Part shown: positions 42,463 through 50,056 of the stretch, piece by piece
How positions within the stretch are numbered: position 1 is the stretch's first letter
Layout: each line of letters opens with the position of its first letter
Origin: Clostridiales bacterium
Lineage (GTDB): Bacteria > Bacillota > Clostridia > Oscillospirales > Oscillospiraceae
Direction: 5' to 3'
Assembly: GCA_004556345.1 (NCBI GenBank)
Contig: SFHQ01000010.1
Coordinates: 1 to 52,037 of the forward strand
Length of the DNA stretch: 52,037 bases
Notes under the pieces: model-generated
What the model was told of the DNA's origin: nothing
Seen by the model: the letters and a program-made list of their open reading frames with translations, nothing else
Database searches by the model: none
Position numbers and translations under genes: made by a program

Positions 42463-43289
42463 GCCTGGCAGACCAGCTTTTCATCGACAACTGCAAGCAG
42501 ATTTTATCCCAGGGCACCTGGGACACGGACCAGGTCGTTCGCCCCCGCTGGGAGGACGGCTCCCCCGCCCACACCATCAAGTGCTTCGGCCTTGTGAACC
42601 GATACGATCTCAAAAAAGAGTTCCCCATCCAGACCATCCGCCGGATGTATTTCAAGAGCGCCGTGGATGAATTGCTCTGGATCTGGCAGAAAAAGTCGAA
42701 CAATGTCCACGATCTCAGCTCCCATGTCTGGGATGCCTGGGCCGACGAGAGCGGCTCCATCGGCAAGGCCTACGGCTATCAGCTGGCCGTGAAGCACCAC
42801 TACCCGGAGGGGGACATGGACCAGGTGGACCGGGTCCTCTATGACCTCAAGCACAACCCCGCCTCCCGCCGCATCCTGACGAACCTCTACAACCACCATG
42901 ATCTGAGCGAAATGGCCCTCTATCCCTGCGCCTACTCCATGACCTTCAACGTCACGGGCAAGACGCTCAACGCCGTCTTAAATCAGCGCTCCCAGGACAT
43001 GCTCACCGCCAACGGCTGGAACGTAATGCAGTACGCTGCCCTGGTCCATTTCTTTGCCCAGGTCTCCGGCTTGGAGGCGGGCGAGCTGATCCATGTCATT
43101 GCCGACGCCCATATCTACGACCGCCACGTGCCCATCGTGGAGGAGATCATCGCCCGAACGCCCTTCGAGGCCCCCAAGCTCCGGCTCGACCCGGCGGTGA
43201 CCAATTTCTACGACTTCACGCCGGACAGCGTGAAGCTGGAGGGCTACCGGTGCCACCCCCTGGACCAGGCCATTCCGGTGGCCGTGTAA
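42459..43289 (+). CDS. thyA: Thymidylate synthase ThyA
   Basis: ThyA methylates dUMP to dTMP using methylene-tetrahydrofolate. The 276-residue protein is divergent but has the key features: GSIGKAYGYQLA, DQVDRVLYDLKHNPASRR (phosphate-binding arginines near 137-138), catalytic Cys157 in LYPCAYS, NQRSQDMLTANGWNVMQYA, and HIYDRHVPIVEE. The usual LPPCH motif reads YPCAY, so the residue after Cys is Ala rather than His. ATG at 42459 overlaps the mtaB stop (ATGA), which implies translational coupling. A strong terminator follows. Confidence 0.93.
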   Translation: MSLADQLFIDNCKQILSQGTWDTDQVVRPRWEDGSPAHTIKCFGLVNRYDLKKEFPIQTIRRMYFKSAVDELLWIWQKKSNNVHDLSSHVWDAWADESGSIGKAYGYQLAVKHHYPEGDMDQVDRVLYDLKHNPASRRILTNLYNHHDLSEMALYPCAYSMTFNVTGKTLNAVLNQRSQDMLTANGWNVMQYAALVHFFAQVSGLEAGELIHVIADAHIYDRHVPIVEEIIARTPFEAPKLRLDPAVTNFYDFTPDSVKLEGYRCHPLDQAIPVAV

Positions 43290-43311
43290 GCCCGACGACC
43301 AGCCAAACAGC

Positions 43312-43358
43312 AAAAAATGGATGCCTTCCGCAGCGGTGGGAAGGCATCCATTCTTTTT
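43312..43358. terminator. Bidirectional terminator between thyA and the NhaC-type gene
   Basis: A 13-base-pair stem ATGGATGCCTTCC with its complement has a nine-base loop. A-rich and T-rich flanks on both sides serve the two convergent genes. Confidence 0.92.
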
Positions 43359-43375
43359 GTCGTTTTTTGGGGGGC

Positions 43376-45136
43376 TTAGGCCGCAGCCTTCCCCTTCAGG
43401 GTGCGGTGCAGGACGAAGATGGTGAGCAGCATCAGCACCAGGGCGATGGGCAGGGAGATATACGCCTTGGGGACGAAGCCGGCGATGAGATAGCTCACAA
43501 AGCTCACCGCCGCCACGGTGATGGCGTAGGGCAACTGGGTGGAGACGTGGTTCACGTGGTCACACTGAGCGCCGGCGGAGGCCATGATGGTGGTGTCGGA
43601 GATGGGCGAGCAGTGGTCGCCGCAGACGGCACCGGCCATGCAGGCGGAGATACACACCACGGCCAGGGGGTTGTCCATGGGGAAGACGTTCTGGACGATG
43701 GGGATGAGCATGCCGAAGGTGCCCCAGCTGGTGCCGGTGGCGAAGGCCAGCAGGCAGCCGATGATGAAGACGATGGCAGGCAGGAAGCTCTGGAAGTTGG
43801 AGGCGTTCTGATACACGAAGTCGCGCACGAAATACTTGGCACCCAGAGAGTCGGTCATACCCTTGAGGCTCCAGGCGAAAGTCAGGATCAAAATGGCGGG
43901 CACCATGGCCTTGAAGCCCTCCGGAATGGAGCTCATCATGGCGCTGAAGGGCATGGAGCGGCGGATGGCGAAGTAGACCAGGGTGATGATGAAGGCCACC
44001 GCAGAGCCCAGCATCAGGCCGACGGAAGCATCGGAGTTGGAGAAGGCCTCCACGAAGCCCACCCCGTCAAAGAAGCCGCCGGAGTAGATCATGCCGGTGA
44101 TGCAGCAGACGATCAGCACCAGGATGGGGAAGACCAGGTCCAGCACCCGGCCGTTGGGGGAGCTCTCCTCCTCTTCCATAGAGCCGTAGGGGTTCTTGCC
44201 GGAGAAAAGGTCGCCGGTCTCCATGGCGTTGCGCTCGTGGCGGGCCATGGGGCCGTAGTCCAGCTTCAGAATGGAGATGAAGACCAGCATCAGGATAGTC
44301 AGCAGGGCGTAGAAGTTAAAGGGAATGGCCTTGATGAAGAGGTTCAGGCCCTGCCCGTCCTCCGCAAAGCCCGCAACGGCAGCGGCCCAAGAGGAAATGG
44401 GGGCGATGATGCAGATGGGGGCCGCCGTGGAATCGATGATATAGGCAAGTTTGGCGCGGGAGACCTTGTACTTGTCGGTCACAGGCCGCATGACGCTGCC
44501 CACGGTCAGGCAGTTAAAGTAGTCGTCAATGAAGATCAAAACACCCAGCAGGACCGTGATGAGCTGGGCCCCCACACGGGACTTGATGTGGCTTTGGGCC
44601 CACCGGCCAAAGGCCGCCGAGCCGCCCGCCCGGTTCATGAGGCACACCATCGCCCCCAGGATCACCAGGAAGATGAGGATACCGACGTTGTAGCTGTCGG
44701 CCAGGGAGCCAACGATGCCGTCCTCAAAGACATGGGTCAGGGTGCCCTCGAAGCTGAAGTTCGAGTAGAGCAGGCCGCCGACCAGGATGCCGATGAAGAG
44801 GGAGGAATAGACCTCCTTCGTGATGAGGGCCAGGGCAATGGCGATCACCGGGGGCAGCAGGGCCCAGGCGGTGTTGTAGAAGGGGCTGGGGGACTCGACA
44901 TAGCCCGTCCCCTCGCAGTTGGCGCACACGCCGGTGCCGCCGCAGTCTTCGCAGGCCGGGTCCTGCCCGTAGCAGGTCATGCAGATCCCCTCGCCGCCGC
45001 AGTCGGCGCAGACGATCATCTTGCTGCCCGGCTCCTCCGTGGGGTCGCCTGCGGCCAGGCCCGTGGTGCCCAGGGCAAAGACCAGGACCACCAGCAGACC
45101 CAGCAGAGCCAGCAGCTGTCTCTTGTTGTTTCTCAT
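43376..45136 (-). CDS. NhaC-superfamily transporter with N-terminal DnaJ-like zinc module; predicted lysine transporter
   Basis: A 586-residue membrane protein. From about residue 88 it is an NhaC-type carrier with about eleven membrane segments and typical blocks LIFIDDYFNCLTVGSVMRP, FATGTSWGTFGMLIPI and GDHCSPISDTTIMAS. Before that it has a signal-like hydrophobic segment (7-30, ending LAAG) and a compact cysteine domain, residues 43-79, with eight cysteines (43, 46, 52, 55, 62, 65, 71, 74) in four CxxC pairs, several followed by G-G-x-G or x-G-T-G as in DnaJ. This module is not part of the NhaC family. If the first segment is cleaved or spans the membrane, the module lies outside. A lysine riboswitch precedes the gene; riboswitch-controlled NhaC-type proteins (LysW group) are predicted lysine carriers. 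Confidence 0.88.
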   Translation of the reverse strand: MRNNKRQLLALLGLLVVLVFALGTTGLAAGDPTEEPGSKMIVCADCGGEGICMTCYGQDPACEDCGGTGVCANCEGTGYVESPSPFYNTAWALLPPVIAIALALITKEVYSSLFIGILVGGLLYSNFSFEGTLTHVFEDGIVGSLADSYNVGILIFLVILGAMVCLMNRAGGSAAFGRWAQSHIKSRVGAQLITVLLGVLIFIDDYFNCLTVGSVMRPVTDKYKVSRAKLAYIIDSTAAPICIIAPISSWAAAVAGFAEDGQGLNLFIKAIPFNFYALLTILMLVFISILKLDYGPMARHERNAMETGDLFSGKNPYGSMEEEESSPNGRVLDLVFPILVLIVCCITGMIYSGGFFDGVGFVEAFSNSDASVGLMLGSAVAFIITLVYFAIRRSMPFSAMMSSIPEGFKAMVPAILILTFAWSLKGMTDSLGAKYFVRDFVYQNASNFQSFLPAIVFIIGCLLAFATGTSWGTFGMLIPIVQNVFPMDNPLAVVCISACMAGAVCGDHCSPISDTTIMASAGAQCDHVNHVSTQLPYAITVAAVSFVSYLIAGFVPKAYISLPIALVLMLLTIFVLHRTLKGKAAA

Positions 45137-45157
45137 GGTTCTCTCTCCTTAAAACAA

Positions 45158-45184
45158 AAAAGTCATGGCCGCCGCCATGACTTC
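45158..45184 (-). terminator. Attenuator terminator of the lysine riboswitch
   Basis: On the minus strand a ten-base-pair stem (AAGTCATGGC / GCCATGACTT, loop GGCG) is followed by TTTTTTG. It sits between the aptamer and the ribosome binding site AAGGAGAG. One arm abuts the 3' side of the aptamer, so lysine binding can favour the terminator. Confidence 0.9.
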
Positions 45185-45370
45185 CCAAGAGAGGAACCCA
45201 CGACAGCGCTCCGCCCCGCGCGGGGCGACAGTCCGTGAGATGTTCCCCCACGGCCCGACCCTGGGCGGACAGGCCGCCGCGCCAGCGTCTCGGCAGGCAA
45301 GCCTTTCCCCTCCCCCGCCGGCCTGGGCTGTGTGGGGGAGGGTACTCATCGTACCCGCGCCTCTATCATG
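45185..45370 (-). ncRNA. Lysine riboswitch (L box)
   Basis: Read on the minus strand it starts ATAGAGGCGCGGGTACGATG, with the AGTACCC element of P2, then GGGGAAAGGC, TGCCGAGACGCTGG, a long P4-type hairpin, ACGGACTGTCGCCCC, a GC-rich P5, and closes with TGGGTTCCTCTC, which pairs with AGAGG. These match the conserved blocks and order of the lysine aptamer. It fills most of the 362-base gap between the transporter and the DUF4330 gene. Its presence predicts repression of the transporter when lysine is abundant. Confidence 0.9.
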
Positions 45371-45381
45371 CTTGTTGTTCT

Positions 45382-45409
45382 ATCCTATCATTGATTGAAA
45401 AAAAGTCAA
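45382..45409 (-). promoter_or_regulatory. Sigma-A promoter of the lysine riboswitch transcript
   Basis: On the minus strand TTGACT (45409-45404) and TAGGAT (45387-45382) have a 16-base spacer, about 12 bases before the aptamer. Confidence 0.75.
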
Positions 45410-45451
45410 CCATGGATCGAAAATTTCTTGTTTTTTCCCCGCTTTTTTTGC

Positions 45452-45485
45452 AAAAGAACAGACCGCTCCGGGTGGGAGCGGTCTG
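45452..45485 (-). terminator. Terminator of the DUF4330 gene
   Basis: On the minus strand an 11-base-pair stem (CAGACCGCTCC with its complement) is followed by TTCTTTTG and a further T-rich stretch. It starts 14 bases after the stop codon. Confidence 0.88.
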
Positions 45486-45498
45486 CGTTGGGTCCTCT

Positions 45499-46032
45499 TT
45501 AGCCTTCTGCGCCCTCGTCGGCCAGGCGCTCGCAGCTGATGATGCGACCGCCCTCCAGCTCGAAGGTGGTGGTCTTGACGATGTGGGTCTTGCCCACGCG
45601 GATCTCCTGGGTGCCCAGCTCGCTGGTCAGGTTGTCCTTCACGGTGCCCTCGATGGTGAAGACCACGTTATAGGCGCCGTCCTGGGACTGGCTCAGGGTC
45701 AGGTCGCCGCTGCTGCCGTCCCACTGCATGTGGTAGGCGTTGGGGTCGGCCGGGGTGCCCTGGATGTCGGTGACGTAGGCGTCCAGCATCTCGTTGGCTG
45801 CGGTGAGCTGGCTGGGCAGGGCCTCCTTCTGGAGGGATTCGTAGACGGCAGCATCCACGTTCTTCACTTCCACGGTATAGACGACCTTCTGCCCGGCTCC
45901 GGCCAGACCGCCGCTGTTGGACGTGAGCTTATAACCGATCAGCGCCAGCACCGCCACGATGAGCAAAATGGCAAGCAGGTCAATGATATTCAGCTTGCCG
46001 AAGAGTTTTCCCTTTTTATCGATCACACTCAT
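45499..46032 (-). CDS. DUF4330 domain protein
   Basis: A 177-residue bitopic membrane protein. It starts with IDKKGKLFGKLNIIDLLAIL, the DUF4330 signature, followed by one membrane helix (about 17-36) and an extracytoplasmic domain of about 130 residues rich in beta structure (VVYTVEVKNVDAAVYESL, TIEGTVKDNLTSEL, IRVGKTHIVKTTTFELEGG). The function is unknown. ATG at 46032 follows ATGGAGGTAC. It has its own promoter and terminator and is separated from the CsaB fusion by HicAB. DUF4330 and CsaB genes may be functional neighbours in Clostridia, but I hold that as an inference. Confidence 0.87.
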   Translation of the reverse strand: MSVIDKKGKLFGKLNIIDLLAILLIVAVLALIGYKLTSNSGGLAGAGQKVVYTVEVKNVDAAVYESLQKEALPSQLTAANEMLDAYVTDIQGTPADPNAYHMQWDGSSGDLTLSQSQDGAYNVVFTIEGTVKDNLTSELGTQEIRVGKTHIVKTTTFELEGGRIISCERLADEGAEG

Positions 46033-46088
46033 AGGTGTACCTCCATTACTTGACCATTCTTACAATACATGGTCTAGTTAGCCTTAAA

Positions 46089-46117
46089 ATGATAAACTCT
46101 ACCAGCCAAAAAGTCAA
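46089..46117 (-). promoter_or_regulatory. Sigma-A promoter of the DUF4330 gene
   Basis: On the minus strand TTGACT (46117-46112) and TATCAT (46094-46089) have a 17-base spacer, about 57 bases before the start. Confidence 0.75.
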
Positions 46118-46198
46118 GCCCGAAGTGGCTTTTTTGCACAGAAAAGAGCAGATTGCAACTTCTTCCCATTTGTCTTATAATAAGAAAGTAGCGTTTCC

Positions 46199-46227
46199 TT
46201 GACATACGCATAAATCAGGCGCATAAT
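46199..46227 (+). promoter_or_regulatory. Sigma-A promoter of hicAB
   Basis: TTGACA (46199-46204) and CATAAT (46222-46227) are 17 bases apart, 22 bases before the hicA ATG. TAATAT two bases further on is an alternative -10 box. Confidence 0.78.
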
Positions 46228-46248
46228 ATATAGAAGGAGAACGAGCTT

Positions 46249-46437
46249 ATGCCGATGAACTCCCGTGAAGTTCTGAAACTGTTGACCAAAGACGGCTGGT
46301 ATGAGGTACAGACGAAAGGGTCTCATATCCAGCTCAAGCACCCGACCAAGCCTGGCCGCGTCACCGTGCCTGCGCACGGGGGCGACCTTCCCGCTGGTAC
46401 GCTCAACAGTATTCTCAAACAAGCTGGCTTAAAGTAA
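46249..46437 (+). CDS. hicA: HicA toxin (mRNA interferase)
   Basis: HicA toxins cleave mRNA and are held inactive by HicB. The 62-residue protein has the small dsRNA-binding-like fold: SREVLKLLTKDGWYEVQTKGSHIQLKH is read across residues 5-31, with catalytic His26 in GSH, and ends VPAHGGDLPAGTLNSILKQAG. All features of an active toxin are present. ATG at 46249 follows AAGGAGAACG. The lower GC content than the flanking genes fits horizontal gain. hicB follows after 14 bases. Confidence 0.93.
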   Translation: MPMNSREVLKLLTKDGWYEVQTKGSHIQLKHPTKPGRVTVPAHGGDLPAGTLNSILKQAGLK

Positions 46438-46451
46438 GGAGGCTGACTTTT

Positions 46452-46874
46452 ATGCGCAAACTGACCTATCTTGCAGTGTTTGAACCCAGTGACGACGGAT
46501 ACGGCGTGTATTTCCCGGATCTTCCCGGCTGCATCACCTGGGGAGATTCCTTTCTCTCCGCAGAAGCCGCCGCCAAAGAAGCCCTGGGGCTGCATCTGTA
46601 CGGGATGGAAAAGGATGGCGAAGCCCTTCCTACGCCTGCGGCCTCGCCGGTCTTGGACCCGGAGACCGCTCCTGGCGCTTTGGTCTCCCCGGTGACCGTA
46701 TTTCCCGATGTCGTCCGCAATGAGATGGACAACCGCCGGGTAAAGACCAACATCACCATTCCAGCGTGGCTGAAGGAACTCGCAGAACAGAACGGCGTCA
46801 ACTACTCTCGCCTGTTGGAAACTGCCCTGATGGATTGTCTGGGACTAAACCAGCAGCCCCACCAGGTTCCTTAA
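46452..46874 (+). CDS. hicB: HicB antitoxin
   Basis: HicB binds and blocks HicA and represses its own operon. The 140-residue protein has the RNase H-like N-terminal domain (LAVFEPSDDGYGVYFPDLPG, then AEAAAKEALGLHLYGM) and a C-terminal ribbon-helix-helix-type region (VKTNITIPAWLKELAEQNGV, SRLLETALMD). A Pro/Ala/Val-rich linker joins them. ATG at 46452 follows TAAGGAGGCTG. No terminator separates it from the CsaB fusion 63 bases downstream, so read-through is possible. Confidence 0.94.
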   Translation: MRKLTYLAVFEPSDDGYGVYFPDLPGCITWGDSFLSAEAAAKEALGLHLYGMEKDGEALPTPAASPVLDPETAPGALVSPVTVFPDVVRNEMDNRRVKTNITIPAWLKELAEQNGVNYSRLLETALMDCLGLNQQPHQVP

Positions 46875-46937
46875 CTGCACAGCGTTGAAGCCAACCAAAT
46901 CAAATCATCCCATCAATCTATTTTCGGAGGAGAACCC

Positions 46938-49169
46938 ATGAAAGTACTCCATTTGATCAGCGGCGGTGATACGGGCGGGGCAAAGACCCACGTCCATTCC
47001 CTCCTGGCTGGTCTGACCCCCCGCATCCAGGTAAAAATGGTCTGTTTCACCGAAGGCCCCTTTGTCGAGGAGGCCCGTGCCCTGGGCATCGACACCCAGG
47101 TCTTCCCCGGTCGGAACTTTTTCGCCAACCTGAAGCAGTTGACCCAGATGGTCCGGGCCGAGGGCTTTGACCTCATCCACAGCCACGGCTCCCGCGGCAA
47201 CATGATGGCGGCCTTCCTGGCCAAAAAGACCGGCTTGCCCACCGTGTCCACCGTCCACAGCGACTATCGGCTGGACTATTTGGGCCGTCCCCTCTCCCGC
47301 CTGACCTACGGGACCATCAATACCCTGGCCCTGCGGAAGCTGGACTATCGCATCGGCGTCTCCGACGCCATGGTCGACCTGCTCATCGAGCGGAAGTTCG
47401 ACCCGGAAAAGCTCTTTGCCATTTACAACGGCCTGGACTTCACCCCCCGCACCCCCGCCATGCGCCGGGAAGAGTATCTCCGCTCCGTCGGGTTGGAGGC
47501 GGACGCAGACTGCGTCATCGCCGGCATCGCCGCCCGGCTGGACCCCGTCAAGGACATCGCGACCCTGATCCGCGGCTTTGCCAAGGCCCACCAGGCCGCG
47601 CCCAAGCTGCGCCTGCTCATCGCGGGCGACGGGCAGGAGATGGCCAACCTCAAGCAGCTGGCCGCCGATCTGGGCGTTGCCAACGAGGTCTGCTTTGCCG
47701 GGTGGGTCCACGACACCGATTCCTTCTACAATGCCCTGGACATCAACACCCTGACCTCCATCTCCGAGACCTTCCCCTACGCCCTGACCGAAGGGGCACG
47801 CGCCGGGCTGCCCACCGTGAGCAGCAAGGTCGGCGGCGTGTCCTACCTCATCGACCACGGCTCCAACGGCTTCCTCTTCCCGCCGGGGGACGCGGACGCT
47901 TTGGCGGGGCATCTCGTCACCCTGGCCCAGGACGCCGGCCTGCGCAAGGCCATGGGCCAGCGGCTCTATGAAAAGGCCAAGCGGGAGTTCTCCATCGAGG
48001 CCACCATCCAGCGCCAGCTGGAAATCTACGAGGCCATTCTCCGCTACGAGCGAAAGGGCCGGGACAGGGTGGTGATCTGTGGGGCCTACGGCCGCGGTAA
48101 TGCCGGGGATGACGCCATTTTGCTGGCCATCCTCACCGAACTACGCTCCATCGACCCGGACCTGTCCTTCCAGGTCTTCTCCCGCAGCCCCATGGATACC
48201 CGGCGGACCTACCGGGTCAATGCCTTCTATACCTTCAATGGTTTCCAGGCCATCCGCTACTTCCGCAAGGCCAAGTTCTTCATCAACGGCGGCGGGTCCC
48301 TCATGCAGGACGTGACGTCGAACCGCTCCCTGTGGTTCTATCTCTGGACCCTGGCAGCGGCGAAGAAACACCACTGCCCCGTCATCATGTACGGCTGCGG
48401 CATCGGCCCCATCCAGAAGGACGGCAACCGCCGCCGCGCCGCCAAGGTGATGAACAAATACGTCGATTCCATCACCCTGCGGGACCCCGACTCCCGGAAA
48501 GAGCTGGAGGTCCTGGGCGTGACCAAGCCCGCCATCGCCCTCTCGGCCGACACCACCGTGAGCCTCCCCGCCGCATCGCCGGAGGTCATCGACGGCATCC
48601 TCAACAGCCGCGGTATCCCCGCCGACGGGAAGTACGTCGGCTTCATCCTGCGCCCCTGGCCCGGCTTCGAGGCCCGCGTCCAGGACCTGGCCGCCGCCGC
48701 GGATTACGTCTATGAGACATACGGCCTGACCCCGGTCTTCTTCCCCATCGAGCCGCGGCTGGACATCGCCGCCGCCCAGCGGGTGGCCCAGAAAATGACC
48801 GCCCCCCACCACCTCCTCACCGAGGCCTTCACCGCCGCCCAGACCATCGGCATCCTCTCCCGGATGCAGGTCGTGGTCTCCATGCGCCTGCATGGCCTCA
48901 TCTTCTCCGCCAGCCAGGGCGTGCCGCTGGTGGGCATCGTCTATGACCAGAAGGTCAGCTCCTTTCTCTCCTACATCGGCCAGGACCTCTACGAGGGCCT
49001 GGACCAGCTGACCCAGGAGCGCCTGAAGGACCTCATCGACCAAGCCGTCTCCCGCGGCAAGGACCCCCGCTTCCTGGCCGACAGCGTCGAAAAACTCCGC
49101 CGCATGGACGAAGTCAACCGCAAAGTGCTGGTGGAGTATGTCTCCCACGGCAAGACAACGCAGCCCTGA
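46938..49169 (+). CDS. Fused GT4 glycosyltransferase - polysaccharide pyruvyl transferase CsaB
   Basis: A single 743-residue frame with two enzymes. Residues 1 to about 370 form a GT4, GT-B fold glycosyltransferase: HLISGGDTGGAKTHVHSLLA at the start, IHSHGSRGNMMAAFLA, and the donor-binding region SISETFPYALTEGARAGLPT. Residues from about 376 form CsaB: RVVICGAYGRGNAGDDAIL, FFINGGGSLMQDVTS, IMYGCGIGPIQ, and VVSMRLHGLIFSASQGVPLV. CsaB adds ketal pyruvate to the secondary wall polymer that S-layer homology domains bind. The glycosyltransferase half may build that same polymer. ATG at 46938 follows CGGAGGAGAAC. The SLH protein at the right end of the window is a likely client. Confidence 0.93.
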   Translation: MKVLHLISGGDTGGAKTHVHSLLAGLTPRIQVKMVCFTEGPFVEEARALGIDTQVFPGRNFFANLKQLTQMVRAEGFDLIHSHGSRGNMMAAFLAKKTGLPTVSTVHSDYRLDYLGRPLSRLTYGTINTLALRKLDYRIGVSDAMVDLLIERKFDPEKLFAIYNGLDFTPRTPAMRREEYLRSVGLEADADCVIAGIAARLDPVKDIATLIRGFAKAHQAAPKLRLLIAGDGQEMANLKQLAADLGVANEVCFAGWVHDTDSFYNALDINTLTSISETFPYALTEGARAGLPTVSSKVGGVSYLIDHGSNGFLFPPGDADALAGHLVTLAQDAGLRKAMGQRLYEKAKREFSIEATIQRQLEIYEAILRYERKGRDRVVICGAYGRGNAGDDAILLAILTELRSIDPDLSFQVFSRSPMDTRRTYRVNAFYTFNGFQAIRYFRKAKFFINGGGSLMQDVTSNRSLWFYLWTLAAAKKHHCPVIMYGCGIGPIQKDGNRRRAAKVMNKYVDSITLRDPDSRKELEVLGVTKPAIALSADTTVSLPAASPEVIDGILNSRGIPADGKYVGFILRPWPGFEARVQDLAAAADYVYETYGLTPVFFPIEPRLDIAAAQRVAQKMTAPHHLLTEAFTAAQTIGILSRMQVVVSMRLHGLIFSASQGVPLVGIVYDQKVSSFLSYIGQDLYEGLDQLTQERLKDLIDQAVSRGKDPRFLADSVEKLRRMDEVNRKVLVEYVSHGKTTQP

Positions 49170-49198
49170 TCTCCTCCCGCGAACTGCGCTCCCTGACA

Positions 49199-49246
49199 AC
49201 AAAAACTCCCCCATGGCCTCTGTACGCTTAGGCTATGGGGGAGTTT
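49199..49246. terminator. Terminator between the CsaB fusion and the HAD gene
   Basis: AACTCCCCCATGGCC and GGCTATGGGGGAGTT form a long stem with one mismatch. The minus strand side has a run of five T, so it serves the HAD gene best. On the plus strand only TTTG follows. Confidence 0.82.
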
Positions 49247-49260
49247 GCTGAACAGGTGAC

Positions 49261-49914
49261 TTACCGTGTGGCCCGCTGGTAAAAGCCGGAAAAGTCCGTC
49301 ATATCCGGCAGGTAGATGCGGGAGAGCTTTCGCAGCTCGGTCTGGTCGCTGTATGGGTCAGCCACCCCGGCCACGGGGTAGCCGGCGGCGGCGGCGGTGG
49401 CGGCGGCGTGGACGGCGTCCTCAAAGACCCAGGTGGCCTCCGTGGCCGTGCCCATCCGGTCGCGGGCGTAGTCGAAGATCTCCGGGGTGCGCTTGTCCAC
49501 GCCCAGGTCCCCGCAGGTGACCAGGCCGTCCAGCAGCGGCAGGATGCCCGTGCGCTCCAGGCCCTTCGTGATAACTTCCCGGTCCGTTGCCGTGGCAAGA
49601 TACAGGGGCACGCCCTTGGCCTTCAGCCCCCGCAGGAAGTCCAGCACCCCCGCCTTCGCCACCACTTCCCCGGCGTAAAAGGAACGGATGACCCCGTTGA
49701 TCCCCGCCTCGATGGCGCTCGGCGCCAGGGGCAGCGCAAAGCGGTCCTTCAAATACACAGCGCACTGGGCCAGGCTCAGGGGAAACAGCGTCTCCCGCAG
49801 GCCCGCCGGGGGCCGGACCCCCTGGGAGATCAGGTAGCGCTCCCCCACCGTGTCCCACATGCCCATGGAATCCAGCAGGGTCCCGTCGGCGTCAAAAATA
49901 GCCCCTTGGATCAT
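49261..49914 (-). CDS. HAD-family hydrolase (beta-phosphoglucomutase-like)
   Basis: A 217-residue phosphatase or phosphomutase of HAD subfamily IA. Motif I is IFDADGTLLDSMGMWD, with the nucleophile Asp followed by the acid/base Asp. Motif II is LATATDREV, and GDLGVDKRTPEIFDYA and VFEDAVHAAATAAAAGYP give motifs III and IV. The helical cap lies between residues 15 and 80. The substrate cannot be predicted. ATG at 49914 follows GAGGAGGAACG; the longer frame upstream is rejected. Confidence 0.9.
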   Translation of the reverse strand: MIQGAIFDADGTLLDSMGMWDTVGERYLISQGVRPPAGLRETLFPLSLAQCAVYLKDRFALPLAPSAIEAGINGVIRSFYAGEVVAKAGVLDFLRGLKAKGVPLYLATATDREVITKGLERTGILPLLDGLVTCGDLGVDKRTPEIFDYARDRMGTATEATWVFEDAVHAAATAAAAGYPVAGVADPYSDQTELRKLSRIYLPDMTDFSGFYQRATR

Positions 49915-50056
49915 TCGTCGTTCCTCCTCATTCGTTCTCATCGTTTCTCTGTCGATTTCTGCCGGAACAGTGTAGCAGAAAAATCCCCCCTGGTCAAGGG
50001 GGCGGGGACGTGCTATCATAGACCCATCCTCGGAACAGAAAGGAGCGGTGCGCCTT

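Noticed and set aside
43250..45238. A 662-codon open frame on the plus strand rich in Gln, His, Asp and Gly
   Set aside because: It is antisense to the NhaC-type transporter, whose membrane segments and riboswitch prove the minus strand is coding.
49915..50056. A TPP riboswitch in front of thiN
   Set aside because: The conserved CUGAGA and ACCUGA blocks of the TPP aptamer were not found in this short gap.
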